A DNA stretch of 64,000 nt from Botrimarina mediterranea (GTDB taxonomy: Bacteria > Planctomycetota > Planctomycetia > Pirellulales > Lacipirellulaceae): positions 2,637,363 to 2,701,362 of the forward strand of contig NZ_CP036349.1 in assembly GCF_007753265.1 (NCBI RefSeq). Direction: 5' to 3'. Below, piece after piece: positions 53,180-61,793 of this stretch. Both the position numbers and the translations under genes were made by a program. The notes below the pieces were generated by a model. The model did not search any database. It saw nothing but the letters and a program-made list of their open reading frames with translations, and had not been told where the DNA came from. The first letter of the stretch is position 1. The number at the start of each line of letters is the position of its first letter.

Positions 53180-54658
53180 TCAGCCGATCAACTCCGGCAC
53201 GACCCGCGCCGGGACCACGCCCGTGAGCTTCTGATCGAGCCCCTGGTGCTTGTAGACGAACCGCTCGTGGTCGAAGCCCAAGAGGTTCAGCACCGTGGCG
53301 TGCAGGTCGCGGACGTGGACCGGGTCCTTCGTGATGTTGTACGAGAACTCGTCCGTCTCGCCGTGGATCGCGCCCGCCTTTACGCCGCCGCCCGCCATCC
53401 ACATCGTGAAGCAACGCGGGTGGTGGTCGCGGCCGTAGTTCTCTTTCGACAGCCCGCCCTGCGAGTAGATCGTGCGGCCGAACTCGCCGCCCCAGATGAT
53501 GAGCGTCTCGTCGAGCAGGCCGCGTTGCTTGAGGTCTTGGATCAGCGCGTAGCACGGCTGATCGACGTCGCCGCATTGGTCGGGGAGCCGCCCAGTAACG
53601 TTGAGGTGCGTGTCCCAGTTGTTGTGGTAGATCTGCACGAAGCGGACGCCGCGCTCAACCATCCGCCGCGCCATTAGGGCCGTGTTGGCGAAGGTGCCCG
53701 GTTCACGCGCCGCGTCGCCGTAGAGCTCGTAGGTCGAGGCGGGCTCACTTGCCAAGTCGGTCAAGTCGGGGACGCTCGCCTGCATCCGATACGCCAACTC
53801 GTACTGCTGGACACGGGTCTGCGTCTGCGGATCGCCGAGTTGGTTCCAGGTCGATTCGTTCAGCGCCTGGACGGCGTCGAGCATCTCGCGGCGTGTCCCG
53901 CGCGCAACGCCCGGGGGGTCGTTGATATAGAGAATCGGGTCGCCCGCCGAGCGGAAGCTCACGCCCGCGTGCTTGCCCGGCAGGAAGCCGCTCGACCACA
54001 GCCGGGCGGAGATCGCTTGGATCTGTTCGCGGTTAGTGCTCCGCGCGACCATCACGACGAACGTCGGCAGGTCCTCGTTGAGCGAACCGAGGCCGTACGA
54101 CGCCCACGACCCCAGGCACGGCCGGCCCGGCACTTGGTTGCCCGACTGCATCAACGTGATGGCGGGCTCGTGGTTGATCGCGTCGGTGTGCATGCTGCGG
54201 ACAAACGCCACGTCATCGACGCACTTCTTCATCCACGGCATGAGCTCGCTGACCCACATCCCCGACTCGCCGCACCGCTCGAACTTGTACGCGCTGGGGG
54301 CGATCGGGAAACGGCTCTGCCCGCTGGTCATGGTGGTCAAACGCTGGCCGTTGCGGATCGACTCGGGGAGGTCCTTGTCGTACCAGTCGGCCATACCCGG
54401 CTTGTAGTCGAACAGGTCCATCTGCGACGGGCCGCCGACCATGTGTAGGTAGATGACGTTCTTCGCCTTCGGCGCGTGGTGCGTCATCGACCCGAACGGC
54501 GCCGTCGAAGCCAATGCCTTCGACGCGAAGCCGGCGCCCGACAGCGAGGCGAGCGACGCGGCCCCGAGCAGGTGCGCGCCCGACGCCAAGAAGTGCCGCC
54601 GGCTCATCGCTTCGCGGAGCGCGGCGTCGGCCGGGTCGGGTTGAAAGGATCGACTCAT
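53180..54658 (-). CDS. DUF1501 domain-containing Tat-exported protein
   Basis: About 492 residues from ATG 54658. A twin-arginine signal (SRRHFLASGAHLLGAASLA) lies at about 19-40. The DUF1501 body follows: NVIYLHMVGGPSQMDLFDYKP, SMHTDAINHEPAITLMQSG, RPCLGSWASYGLGS, WDTHLN, IIWGGEFGRTIYSQ, GRDHHPRCFTMWMAGGGVKAG, the pattern of an alkaline-phosphatase/sulfatase-like fold. The family is found almost only in Planctomycetes and relatives and is normally paired, as here, with a DUF1553 cytochrome gene; its reaction is unknown. It starts 20 bases after the DUF1553 stop. Confidence 0.92.
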   Translation of the reverse strand: MSRSFQPDPADAALREAMSRRHFLASGAHLLGAASLASLSGAGFASKALASTAPFGSMTHHAPKAKNVIYLHMVGGPSQMDLFDYKPGMADWYDKDLPESIRNGQRLTTMTSGQSRFPIAPSAYKFERCGESGMWVSELMPWMKKCVDDVAFVRSMHTDAINHEPAITLMQSGNQVPGRPCLGSWASYGLGSLNEDLPTFVVMVARSTNREQIQAISARLWSSGFLPGKHAGVSFRSAGDPILYINDPPGVARGTRREMLDAVQALNESTWNQLGDPQTQTRVQQYELAYRMQASVPDLTDLASEPASTYELYGDAAREPGTFANTALMARRMVERGVRFVQIYHNNWDTHLNVTGRLPDQCGDVDQPCYALIQDLKQRGLLDETLIIWGGEFGRTIYSQGGLSKENYGRDHHPRCFTMWMAGGGVKAGAIHGETDEFSYNITKDPVHVRDLHATVLNLLGFDHERFVYKHQGLDQKLTGVVPARVVPELIG

Positions 54659-54678
54659 CGTGCTGGCCCGGGGCGTGG

Positions 54679-57600
54679 TTACTTGTTCAAGGCTTCGTCG
54701 GCGTTGCCCATGGCGCTGGCGATCATCGTCCACGCCGCGAGTCGGTCCGCGGGGAGCGCCTCATCGACGGGCGCCTCGCCGACGGTTAGCAAATGCTCCG
54801 CCGACTCGGCGTTCGACGCGTAGTGCTCGAGCAGCCGCGCGAGCGACTTGCCGATCGCCTCGGCTTCTTTGTCGAGCAGCGGGCGCGAGAGCACCCGCTC
54901 GGCGATCCACTGGAGCTTGGCGTCGTCATCGGCGCCGCCTTCGGTGAGCGCCCGCTGCGCGAGCACGCGCGACGCCTCGATGAATTGCGGGTCATTGAGA
55001 GTCACCAACGCCTGGAGCGGCGTGTTGGTGCACTCACGAGTGATCGTGCAGGTCTCGCGCGACGGCGCGTTGAAGACGTCCATCGACGCCGGCGGCGCCG
55101 ATCGTTTCCAGAACGTGTACAGGCTGCGGCGATAGAGGGCGTCGCCGTGGTCTTGCTTGTAGTTCCTCGTGTCGCTATCGGGCATCGCTACCGCTTCCCA
55201 CACGCCGGGCGGCTGGTAGGGCCGCACGCTCGGCCCGCCGACGCGCTTCACCAATAAACCGCTCGCTGCGAGCGCATGGTCGCGGACCATCTCGGCGTCC
55301 ATGCGGCGCCTCGGTCCGCGCGACAGCAGGCGATTGTCGGGGTCGTGTTCGATCTTGTCTTCGGTCGTCGCAGCGCTTTGGCGGTAGGTCGCGCTGGTGA
55401 CGATCAACCGATACATCCGCTTGACGTCCCAGCCTGAATCGCGGAACTCGACGGCCAGCCAATCGAGCAGTTCGGGGTGGGAAGGCAACTGCCCGCTGAC
55501 GCCGAAGTCGCCCGCCGTCGAGACGAGGCCCGTGCCGAAGACCTCTTGCCAGAAGCGATTGACCGTCACGCGCGCAGTGAGCGGGTGGTCTTCTTGCAGC
55601 AGCCACTGGGCGAAGCCGAGCCGATTGCGGGGCAAGTCCTCGTCGAACGCCGGCAGCACCTCGGGCACGTCGGGCTTCACCTCGTCGAGGCGCTGGTCGT
55701 ACTCGCCGCGGTCGAGAATAAACGCCGTGGCGGGCGTGTCGCGTTCTTGCATGACGTGCGTGATCGGGCTCCGCGCCTTGATCGCCGCGAATTCGGCGCG
55801 GAACGACGCCACGCGCGAGACGGCGTCGCGATGCGACGCGTCGAACTCCTTCAACCACCATGCGAACAACGCCTCTACTTCGGCAGGTTTGCGATCGGCG
55901 GGATCGCGTCTCAGCGAAGCCGCGAGCGGCGCCCCGGCGAGGCGGGAAATCTCGGTCTCTTCAAGGGCGCCGCTAGAGACCCGCAGGTCGGTGACGGCGA
56001 CGCCCACCGCGCCGCTGCCGCCGCTCCGCTGGCCAACCTTGAGTGGGGCCTCGGTGCGTGTCGTTTCGGTGAGTGCGTCCGCCTTGGTTTCGAGCGCCGA
56101 CTTGACGCCGTCGATCCAAACCCGATAGCCGTCTGCCTTGCGGCTGCCGTCGTACGCCAGCACGACATGGACCCACTTGTCGGTTGGCGCCTCGTTGACG
56201 GCTAGCACTTTGATCGCGTTGCCGGGCCAGTTGTGGATGAGGTGGCCGCCGATCCGCTTACCCTCGACCCAGAGGTCCCAGCCCCGATAGTCGGCGCCCT
56301 CGTCCATCCGCGCGACAATCGCGCCCGAAGCGCCCGCCGCGGGTAGCTTGACCCACGCCGAGACGTAGAACGGTTGGTCCTTGTCGAAGTCGCCGGCCTC
56401 GGGAGTTTCGGCAACCGCCTTGTCGCCGATCACCGCGGCTTGTCCGGCGCCGAAAGGACCTTCGGCCCACTTGGTCGCTTGGCTCAGCGGGAGTGTTCGT
56501 GCTTTCCCCAAGACAGCTGCCGCCGTTGTCGGCGCTTTCTCCTCGCCAGCAGGCGCTTGGTCGAGCGGCGCCACGAAGTCGGCGGGCTGCGATGGCTCGA
56601 ACGCCGCTGCGTCGTTGGCGGTTGCGCTCGCGAGCCACTCGTCGAATCGCGGCCGTGCGGCGTCGCGCGTCGTGTTGACGTCCGTCTCGGCCTGGGCGAT
56701 CTGCTTCGGGAGGGCTTCCCAGCGCTGGCGGTCTTCGGCCGACGGTACGACCACGATTGGCGGCGTGTCCTTGACGTTGCCGTCCATCGGCCGCTGGGTC
56801 GTGTTATTGAAGAACGCCGACAGCTCGTAGAACTCGCGCTGCGAAACAGGGTCGAACTTATGATCGTGGCACACGGCGCAGCCAACCGTCAGCCCCATCC
56901 ACGCCAACGCCGAGGTTTCGGTGCGGTCGCGCGCGTAGAGGACGTTGTACTCCTCGTCGATCGCGCCCCCTTCACTCGTGGTGATGTTGCAACGGTTGAA
57001 GCCCGACGCGATCTTGTCTTCGAGCGTCGCGTCGGGCACGAGGTCGCCGGCGAGGTTCAGCAGCGTGAAGTGGTCGTAAGGCAGGTTGCGGTTGAAGGCG
57101 TCGATCACCCAATCGCGGTACTTCCACATCTCCCGGTAGTTGTCGATGTGGATGCCGTGCGTGTCGCCATAACGCGCCACGTCGAGCCACGTCCGCGCGC
57201 GGTGCTCGCCCCAGTCGGGTGACTCGAGGAGCCGATCGACAAGCCGCTCGTAGGCGTCGACGCGGGTGTCGTCGAGGAACTCCTGCACCAGCTCCGGCTT
57301 TGGCGGCAGGCCGGTGAGGTCGAGGCTCACGCGCCGCGCGAGCGCGCGGCGGGCGGCTTCGGGCGCCGGCGACAGCTTCTGCTCTTCCAGCTTTGCAGCG
57401 ACGAAGTGGTCGATCTCGTTGCGCGGCCACCACGAGTTGGCGACTTGCGGCGGCGCCGGGCGCTTCGGCGGGATGAACGACCAGTGCGGCTCGTACTCGG
57501 CGCCCTCGGCGACCCACCGCTGGAGCGTCTCGATCTGCTCGGCGGTGAGCGTCTTCTTCGACTCGGGCGGCGGCATCTGCTCGTACTCTTCGTCCGAGAG

Positions 57601-57879
57601 GATGCGGCGGATCATCTCGCTCGAGTCGGCGTCCCCCGGAACGATGGCGCCCATCTCCACCGCGCCCATCCCGTCAGCGCCGTCGCGCTGGTCGAGGCGC
57701 AGGTCGGCTTGCCGCGATGCGCTGTCGGGGCCGTGGCACGACACGCAGGCGTCGAAGAGGATCGGGCGGATGTCGCGGTTGAAACGCAACTTCTCCGCCG
57801 CGGTGGCCGAGGGGAGCGCTCCACCGACAAGGAAAGCGGCGACGACCGTTAGTCGAACGAGGCGACGCGAACCAGCCAT
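54679..57879 (-). CDS. DUF1549/DUF1553 planctomycete cytochrome-type protein with inserted LamG domain
   Basis: 1066 residues. Signal peptide 1-28; PSCyt1 domain with haem motif C45-V-S-C-H49 in FDACVSCHGPDSASRQADLRLD; PSCyt2/DUF1549 at about 155-370 (NEIDHFVAAKLEEQKLSPAPEAARRALARRVSLDLTGLPP, EHRARTWLDVARYGDTHG); a LamG-like domain at about 455-635 (PFYVSAWVKLP, KWVHVVLAYDGSRKADGYRVWIDG); and DUF1553 from about 730 (PRNRLGFAQWLLQEDHPLTARVTVNRFWQEVFG, NTPLQALVTLNDPQFIEASR). Likely a periplasmic redox protein acting with DUF1501 on polysaccharides; the biochemical role is not established. Confidence 0.93.
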   Translation of the reverse strand: MAGSRRLVRLTVVAAFLVGGALPSATAAEKLRFNRDIRPILFDACVSCHGPDSASRQADLRLDQRDGADGMGAVEMGAIVPGDADSSEMIRRILSDEEYEQMPPPESKKTLTAEQIETLQRWVAEGAEYEPHWSFIPPKRPAPPQVANSWWPRNEIDHFVAAKLEEQKLSPAPEAARRALARRVSLDLTGLPPKPELVQEFLDDTRVDAYERLVDRLLESPDWGEHRARTWLDVARYGDTHGIHIDNYREMWKYRDWVIDAFNRNLPYDHFTLLNLAGDLVPDATLEDKIASGFNRCNITTSEGGAIDEEYNVLYARDRTETSALAWMGLTVGCAVCHDHKFDPVSQREFYELSAFFNNTTQRPMDGNVKDTPPIVVVPSAEDRQRWEALPKQIAQAETDVNTTRDAARPRFDEWLASATANDAAAFEPSQPADFVAPLDQAPAGEEKAPTTAAAVLGKARTLPLSQATKWAEGPFGAGQAAVIGDKAVAETPEAGDFDKDQPFYVSAWVKLPAAGASGAIVARMDEGADYRGWDLWVEGKRIGGHLIHNWPGNAIKVLAVNEAPTDKWVHVVLAYDGSRKADGYRVWIDGVKSALETKADALTETTRTEAPLKVGQRSGGSGAVGVAVTDLRVSSGALEETEISRLAGAPLAASLRRDPADRKPAEVEALFAWWLKEFDASHRDAVSRVASFRAEFAAIKARSPITHVMQERDTPATAFILDRGEYDQRLDEVKPDVPEVLPAFDEDLPRNRLGFAQWLLQEDHPLTARVTVNRFWQEVFGTGLVSTAGDFGVSGQLPSHPELLDWLAVEFRDSGWDVKRMYRLIVTSATYRQSAATTEDKIEHDPDNRLLSRGPRRRMDAEMVRDHALAASGLLVKRVGGPSVRPYQPPGVWEAVAMPDSDTRNYKQDHGDALYRRSLYTFWKRSAPPASMDVFNAPSRETCTITRECTNTPLQALVTLNDPQFIEASRVLAQRALTEGGADDDAKLQWIAERVLSRPLLDKEAEAIGKSLARLLEHYASNAESAEHLLTVGEAPVDEALPADRLAAWTMIASAMGNADEALNK

Positions 57880-58227
57880 GGGCGTCTCACTGCAAGGACA
57901 AGAGCCCGCGGCTTGGTCGTTGGTGAACCGGGGCTAACTTGGATTGCCCCGCCTTATAACGCCAGGCCGCGGCGATTTTCTGAGCCTAATCGATGGCGTC
58001 GCAAGGCTCAACCTCGCCGCAAGGGCGCCGACTTGCCCAGCGTATGAAGAATCACGCCGCGAGATGGAGAATGGCGCCCAGAATCCTGAATATCCAGTCG
58101 CCTGCCAGAAAGAAATAAGGAACCGCAGAGGCACGGAGAGCACGGAGCGACGCACAGAGGGGTTTTTCCTCAGTGCTTTCCTCCGTGCCCTCAGTGGCTC
58201 CGTGGTCCATTAGTTAGAATCGGTTGC
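57880..58227. other. 348-base gap with palindromic repeat
   Basis: Lies upstream of the DUF1553 gene and 3' of the SUMF1-fold gene. Contains the CACAGAG-family palindrome 58121-58206; nothing else recognisable. Confidence 0.6.
58121..58206. repeat. Imperfect palindrome of the CACAGAG family, second copy
   Basis: Arms 58122-58147 and 58181-58206 pair at 21 of 26 positions. Shares the words AGAGGCACGGAGAGCACGGAG-type with the element at 36431-36510 (AGAGCCACAGAGAGCACAG). Confidence 0.75.
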
Positions 58228-59379
58228 TCAACGGCCGTGGTGCTCGATCGCGGCGGGGAGCTCCGGGTCGACGAGGCCGCGCTCGCCACGGCCCTCGTCG
58301 TCGATGCGGATGTCGGCGACGCGTTGGATGCGCGGCAGGTCGGCGTCCCAGTAGCGATTGAGCTGTTCGCGCGACGGCGTGTGGTAGGGGCGCACGAAGC
58401 GGAAGCCGACGTCCTGGGCGTCGTCGTTGGCGAACCACCAAGGGCTCTTGGGCCGGTTGGGGTCGTAGTCCTGCCAAGTGTCGTCGTCCGACGCTCGGCG
58501 CGCGGCGCTGGTCGCTTCCTCAGTAGCGAGGAAAGCCGAGCCACCTTTCAGTACGCGCGGGAAGAGCTTGGTCGGCCAAGCGACCGGCGGCTCGCCGCTG
58601 GGGCCGTCTTCGTCGTTGAGGTCTGAGTAGGGCGCCTCAGAATAAGCGTCGAGCACCCACTCGCTGGCGTTGCCGTGCATGTCGTAGAGACCCCACGGGT
58701 TGGGCCGCTTCTGTGCGACCGCTTGCGTCTCGTAGTCGGCGTTGTTGTCGGTCCAGGCATACTCGTCGATCACATCGTTGTCGTTACCGAACGAGTAGGC
58801 CGTCGTCGTCCCCGCCCGGCAGGCGTGCTCCCACTCCGCTTCACTCGGCAGCCGGTAGCGGTCGCCAGACAACAGGCTCAGCCACTTCGTGTACTGCTTG
58901 GCGGCGAACTGCGTCATCGACACGGCGGGCAGGTCGGGCTCGTCGCCCGAGCCAAACGTGAAGCTGGCTTCGTAGAGCTTCGACGGCGCCGTCACCGCAT
59001 CGACGCGGTTGTCGTCGGTCACTTGGCGGACGCCCGCGTCGTCGAACTTCTCGAAGACGGTGCAGAGGTCCATGTAAAGCCGGTACTCGGCCCAGGTGAC
59101 CTCGGTGCGGCCGATCCAGTAGGGCGCCAGCTCGACGGTCACGGTCTCGCCCGTTTCTAGGTCGCCGACGGTCGTCTTGCCGCCGGGGATCGGCTCCATC
59201 CAGAAGGTGACCGAAGAGCCGGGGATCGTCGCCTCGTAAGGAACCAGGAAGACCCCGTCCAACTCGACGTAGCGGCCTTGGTCAGGACGTGCCTCTAGGA
59301 CGCCCTCACGTTGCGCGTAGCACGTCGAAACGGCCATCGTGGACAGAATCAGCAGTCGGACAAAAGCGGTCAAATTCAA
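58228..59379 (-). CDS. SUMF1/FGE-fold protein lacking the catalytic cysteines
   Basis: 383 residues from TTG 59379 (the only start that keeps a full signal peptide; ATG 59337 lies inside it). The SUMF1 domain spans about 62-355: FWMEPIPGGKTTVGD, YWIGRTEVTWAEYRLYM, YRLPSEAEWEHACRAGTTT, NPWGLYDMHGNASEWVLD, RVLKGGSAF and DVGFRFVR. Formylglycine-generating enzymes carry two Cys eight residues after this GGS; here the positions are Leu284 and Ala289. It is therefore unlikely to mature sulfatases. Such fold members include binding or other enzymes. Follows the Gfo/Idh/MocA gene by about 130 bases. Confidence 0.88.
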   Translation of the reverse strand: MNLTAFVRLLILSTMAVSTCYAQREGVLEARPDQGRYVELDGVFLVPYEATIPGSSVTFWMEPIPGGKTTVGDLETGETVTVELAPYWIGRTEVTWAEYRLYMDLCTVFEKFDDAGVRQVTDDNRVDAVTAPSKLYEASFTFGSGDEPDLPAVSMTQFAAKQYTKWLSLLSGDRYRLPSEAEWEHACRAGTTTAYSFGNDNDVIDEYAWTDNNADYETQAVAQKRPNPWGLYDMHGNASEWVLDAYSEAPYSDLNDEDGPSGEPPVAWPTKLFPRVLKGGSAFLATEEATSAARRASDDDTWQDYDPNRPKSPWWFANDDAQDVGFRFVRPYHTPSREQLNRYWDADLPRIQRVADIRIDDEGRGERGLVDPELPAAIEHHGR

Positions 59380-59401
59380 GCCATTGAGCAGGGTTGTAGG
59401 A

Positions 59402-59484
59402 GAGCCGACGACGTTAGTCGCCGGTGGGTGTCAGGGGAAATGGCATGGTTCGTAGCGCCCACCGGCGACTAACGTCGCCGGCTC
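59402..59484. repeat. Near-perfect 29-bp inverted repeat
   Basis: Arms 59402-59430 and 59456-59484 pair at 27 of 29 positions around a 25-base loop; the core is GACGTTAGTCGCCGGTGGG. It lies 24 bases after the stop of the oxidoreductase gene (minus strand) and upstream of the SUMF1-fold gene. Confidence 0.88.
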
Positions 59485-59508
59485 GCCGTCTATCGAGATG
59501 GTGAAGCG

Positions 59509-60819
59509 TTACGCTTTCGCTAGCACGCCGGGGATTGCGACGGGCGGTTCGGGGACGTCGCTCCAGCTGTACTGGTCGGGGCCGAGGCGTGTCGGGTCGG
59601 CGATCGCTTCGTCCCACGACAGGGTCTGGCCCGAGTACGCCGCCATCCGGCCGAGGTGCGCGATCCGCGTGCTGTTGACCATGTAGTGGCCGTTGTCGAT
59701 CGGCTCGTTGTCGCGGATCGACTTGAAGAACTCGACGTGCTCGTTGAGGTACATGCTCGGCTTGGGGCCGTCGTACCGCCACTCGCTGCCGCTGGGGTTC
59801 CAAATCCGGTTGGCGAGGATCTCGGCCTTGCCCTTGGTGCCGTGGACGATCTCATCAACCCGCTGCGTGCACTTGTGCTGCTGACGGCAGGTGAAGTAGA
59901 CGCTCTGGCCGGTGGGGTACTCGTAGAAGACCGTGAAGTGGTCGAAGACGTTGCCGTACTTGGGATCGGTCCGCTGCTGCCGACCGCCGATGCCCATCGC
60001 CTTGGTGGGGCTGAGGTCGCCGAGCAGCCAGGCGGTCTTGTCGAGCGAGTGGATCGCTTGCTCGGCGATGATGTCGCCCGACAGCCACGTGTAGTAGAGC
60101 CAGTTGCGTAGCTGGTACTCCATGCGGCTCCAGTCGGCCTTGTCGCCGCGGTGCCACAGCGTGTCGGAGTTGTAGCACGACTCGATCGCCACGATCTCGC
60201 CGATCGCGCCGTCCTCGATCCGCTTCATGGTCTCACGGACGCCGAGGTCGTAACGCCAGCAGAGGCCCGAGACGATCGACAGCCCCTTCGAGGCGGCGAG
60301 CTTGCACGTCTCGGCAATGCTCGCCGCGCCCGCCATATCGACGGAGACCGGCTTCTCGATAAAGACGTGCTTCCCCTTCTCGACCGCGTAGGCGAACTGC
60401 TCGGGGCGGAAGTGGGGCGGCGTCGCCAGGATCACGACATCGACGCCCGAGTCGATCACCTTCTTGAAATTGTCGAAGCCATCGAACACGTGGTCCTTGT
60501 CGACCGCGACGCGGTCGGCGACCGAGTCCTCGAACTGGATCGCTTCGAGACCGCCCTCGGCGCGGTCCAGGAACGCGTCACCGACGGCGACGAGCTTCGT
60601 GTTCGGGTCGGCAGTCAGGGCGTCGATCGCGGCGCCGCGGCCACGCCCGCCGCAGCCTACCAGCCCGACGCGCATCGTCTCGTCGGCGCCGGAGTGCGCC
60701 GCGCGGGCGATAGGGTTCGCCGCGAGCGTCGCCGCCAGCGAGCCCGCGGCGACGGAATGCTTCAAGAAGTCACGACGACTGGCGTCGGAAGCGGTATTGG
60801 CTGAGCTATTATTCGGCAT
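59509..60819 (-). CDS. Gfo/Idh/MocA family oxidoreductase, Tat-exported
   Basis: About 436 residues. ATG 60819 is preferred to ATG 60837 because GAGGAG lies seven bases before it. A Tat signal (SRRDFLKHSVAAGSLAATLA) is followed by the Rossmann motif VGLVGCGGRGRGAA and the conserved EKPVS (catalytic-type Lys) and WRYD/HSLDKTAWLLGD segments of the C-terminal beta-sheet. These exported NAD(P)-binding enzymes are typical of planctomycetes and act on sugar derivatives. It starts 33 bases after the isomerase gene and probably works with it. Confidence 0.9.
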   Translation of the reverse strand: MPNNSSANTASDASRRDFLKHSVAAGSLAATLAANPIARAAHSGADETMRVGLVGCGGRGRGAAIDALTADPNTKLVAVGDAFLDRAEGGLEAIQFEDSVADRVAVDKDHVFDGFDNFKKVIDSGVDVVILATPPHFRPEQFAYAVEKGKHVFIEKPVSVDMAGAASIAETCKLAASKGLSIVSGLCWRYDLGVRETMKRIEDGAIGEIVAIESCYNSDTLWHRGDKADWSRMEYQLRNWLYYTWLSGDIIAEQAIHSLDKTAWLLGDLSPTKAMGIGGRQQRTDPKYGNVFDHFTVFYEYPTGQSVYFTCRQQHKCTQRVDEIVHGTKGKAEILANRIWNPSGSEWRYDGPKPSMYLNEHVEFFKSIRDNEPIDNGHYMVNSTRIAHLGRMAAYSGQTLSWDEAIADPTRLGPDQYSWSDVPEPPVAIPGVLAKA

Positions 60820-60852
60820 GGCCGTCTCCTCGTTCATGTAAGTCTAGGCTGC

Positions 60853-61779
60853 TCAACCGAGCAGCACCTGATCCATCCGCCGGCTGATGTCGGCGAGCTC
60901 GTCGCGCCCGCCGCCGGTCACCTCGGCCGTACACCAGCCTGAGAAGTTGATCTCAGCCAAGGCCTCACGCACGGCGGCCCAATTCACGTCGCCGTCGCCG
61001 ATCTTGCAGAAACCGGCGGTGACGCCCCAGTCCTTGACGTCGAGCTTGACGATCCGCGAGCCGAGCACCCGAATCCAGTTCTCACTGGCCGAGAACTTCT
61101 GGCTGTTGCCGATGTCGTAGTACGAACCGACCCAGGGGCTATCGATCTCGTCGAGGTAGTCGCGGAGCTGCTCCGGCGTTTCGCAGAAGCCGTTCCAGAC
61201 ATTCTCGATCAGCACCCGTACGCCCAACAGCGAAGCGAGCGGCAAGACCTTCTTGATCTCGGCGACCGAGCGCTTCCAGACCTGATCGTGGTTGGCTTCT
61301 TCGTTGACGACGCCCGGCACGAGCAGAACGGTGAAGCCGCCCATCGCGTGCGCGTCGCGGATCGCTTGTTCGAGGATCGCCCGCGCGGCGTCGCGCGTCG
61401 CTTGGTCGGGCGCCGAGAGACGCACCTGCCAGTGGCGCTCGTTGACGAGGCCGTGGATCGGCATGCCGGTCTGCGCCACAGCGGCGCGGAGCTCGTCGAT
61501 CGGGGGCTGGCCGGGGCTGATCAGCTCCATGCCGTCGTAGCCCAGCTCTTGGCAGAGCTGGAACTTGTCGAGCGGCGGGCCATCGATATCGATCATGCCC
61601 CACTTCACCGCCTTGCGGAATGTCTTGACGTCATCGCCGAGACCTGTCGGGGCAGGGCCTGTCGGGGCAGGGGAGAGGCCGCTGGACGTCTCGGCAATCG
61701 CGCGCTTCGGCGCGGCGGCGACCGCGGCGGTGGCCGCGATGACGGCGCCGAAACGCCGGCGGCTGAGATTTATGTTCAT
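60853..61779 (-). CDS. Sugar phosphate isomerase/epimerase-like TIM barrel, Tat-exported
   Basis: 308 residues with a twin-arginine signal (LSRRRFGAVIAATAAVAAA). The body is an AP-endonuclease-2-type TIM barrel: GYDGMELISPGQPPI, GGFTVLLVPGVVNEE, GVRVLIENVWNGFCE (metal-ligand Glu), VGSYYDIGNSQKF (Asp) and IVKLDVKDW, as in hydroxypyruvate- and xylose-isomerase-like enzymes. A GPAPTGPAPTG repeat (15-bp duplication) lies between signal and domain. Upstream of and probably cotranscribed with the Gfo/Idh/MocA gene. Confidence 0.9.
   Translation of the reverse strand: MNINLSRRRFGAVIAATAAVAAAPKRAIAETSSGLSPAPTGPAPTGLGDDVKTFRKAVKWGMIDIDGPPLDKFQLCQELGYDGMELISPGQPPIDELRAAVAQTGMPIHGLVNERHWQVRLSAPDQATRDAARAILEQAIRDAHAMGGFTVLLVPGVVNEEANHDQVWKRSVAEIKKVLPLASLLGVRVLIENVWNGFCETPEQLRDYLDEIDSPWVGSYYDIGNSQKFSASENWIRVLGSRIVKLDVKDWGVTAGFCKIGDGDVNWAAVREALAEINFSGWCTAEVTGGGRDELADISRRMDQVLLG
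61643..61672. repeat. 15-bp direct duplication inside the isomerase gene
   Basis: Unit CCTGTCGGGGCAGGG occurs at 61643-61657 and 61658-61672 and, read on the minus strand, encodes repeated PAPTG in the linker after the Tat signal. Confidence 0.85.
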
Positions 61780-61793
61780 TCGGCTTTATCCTC

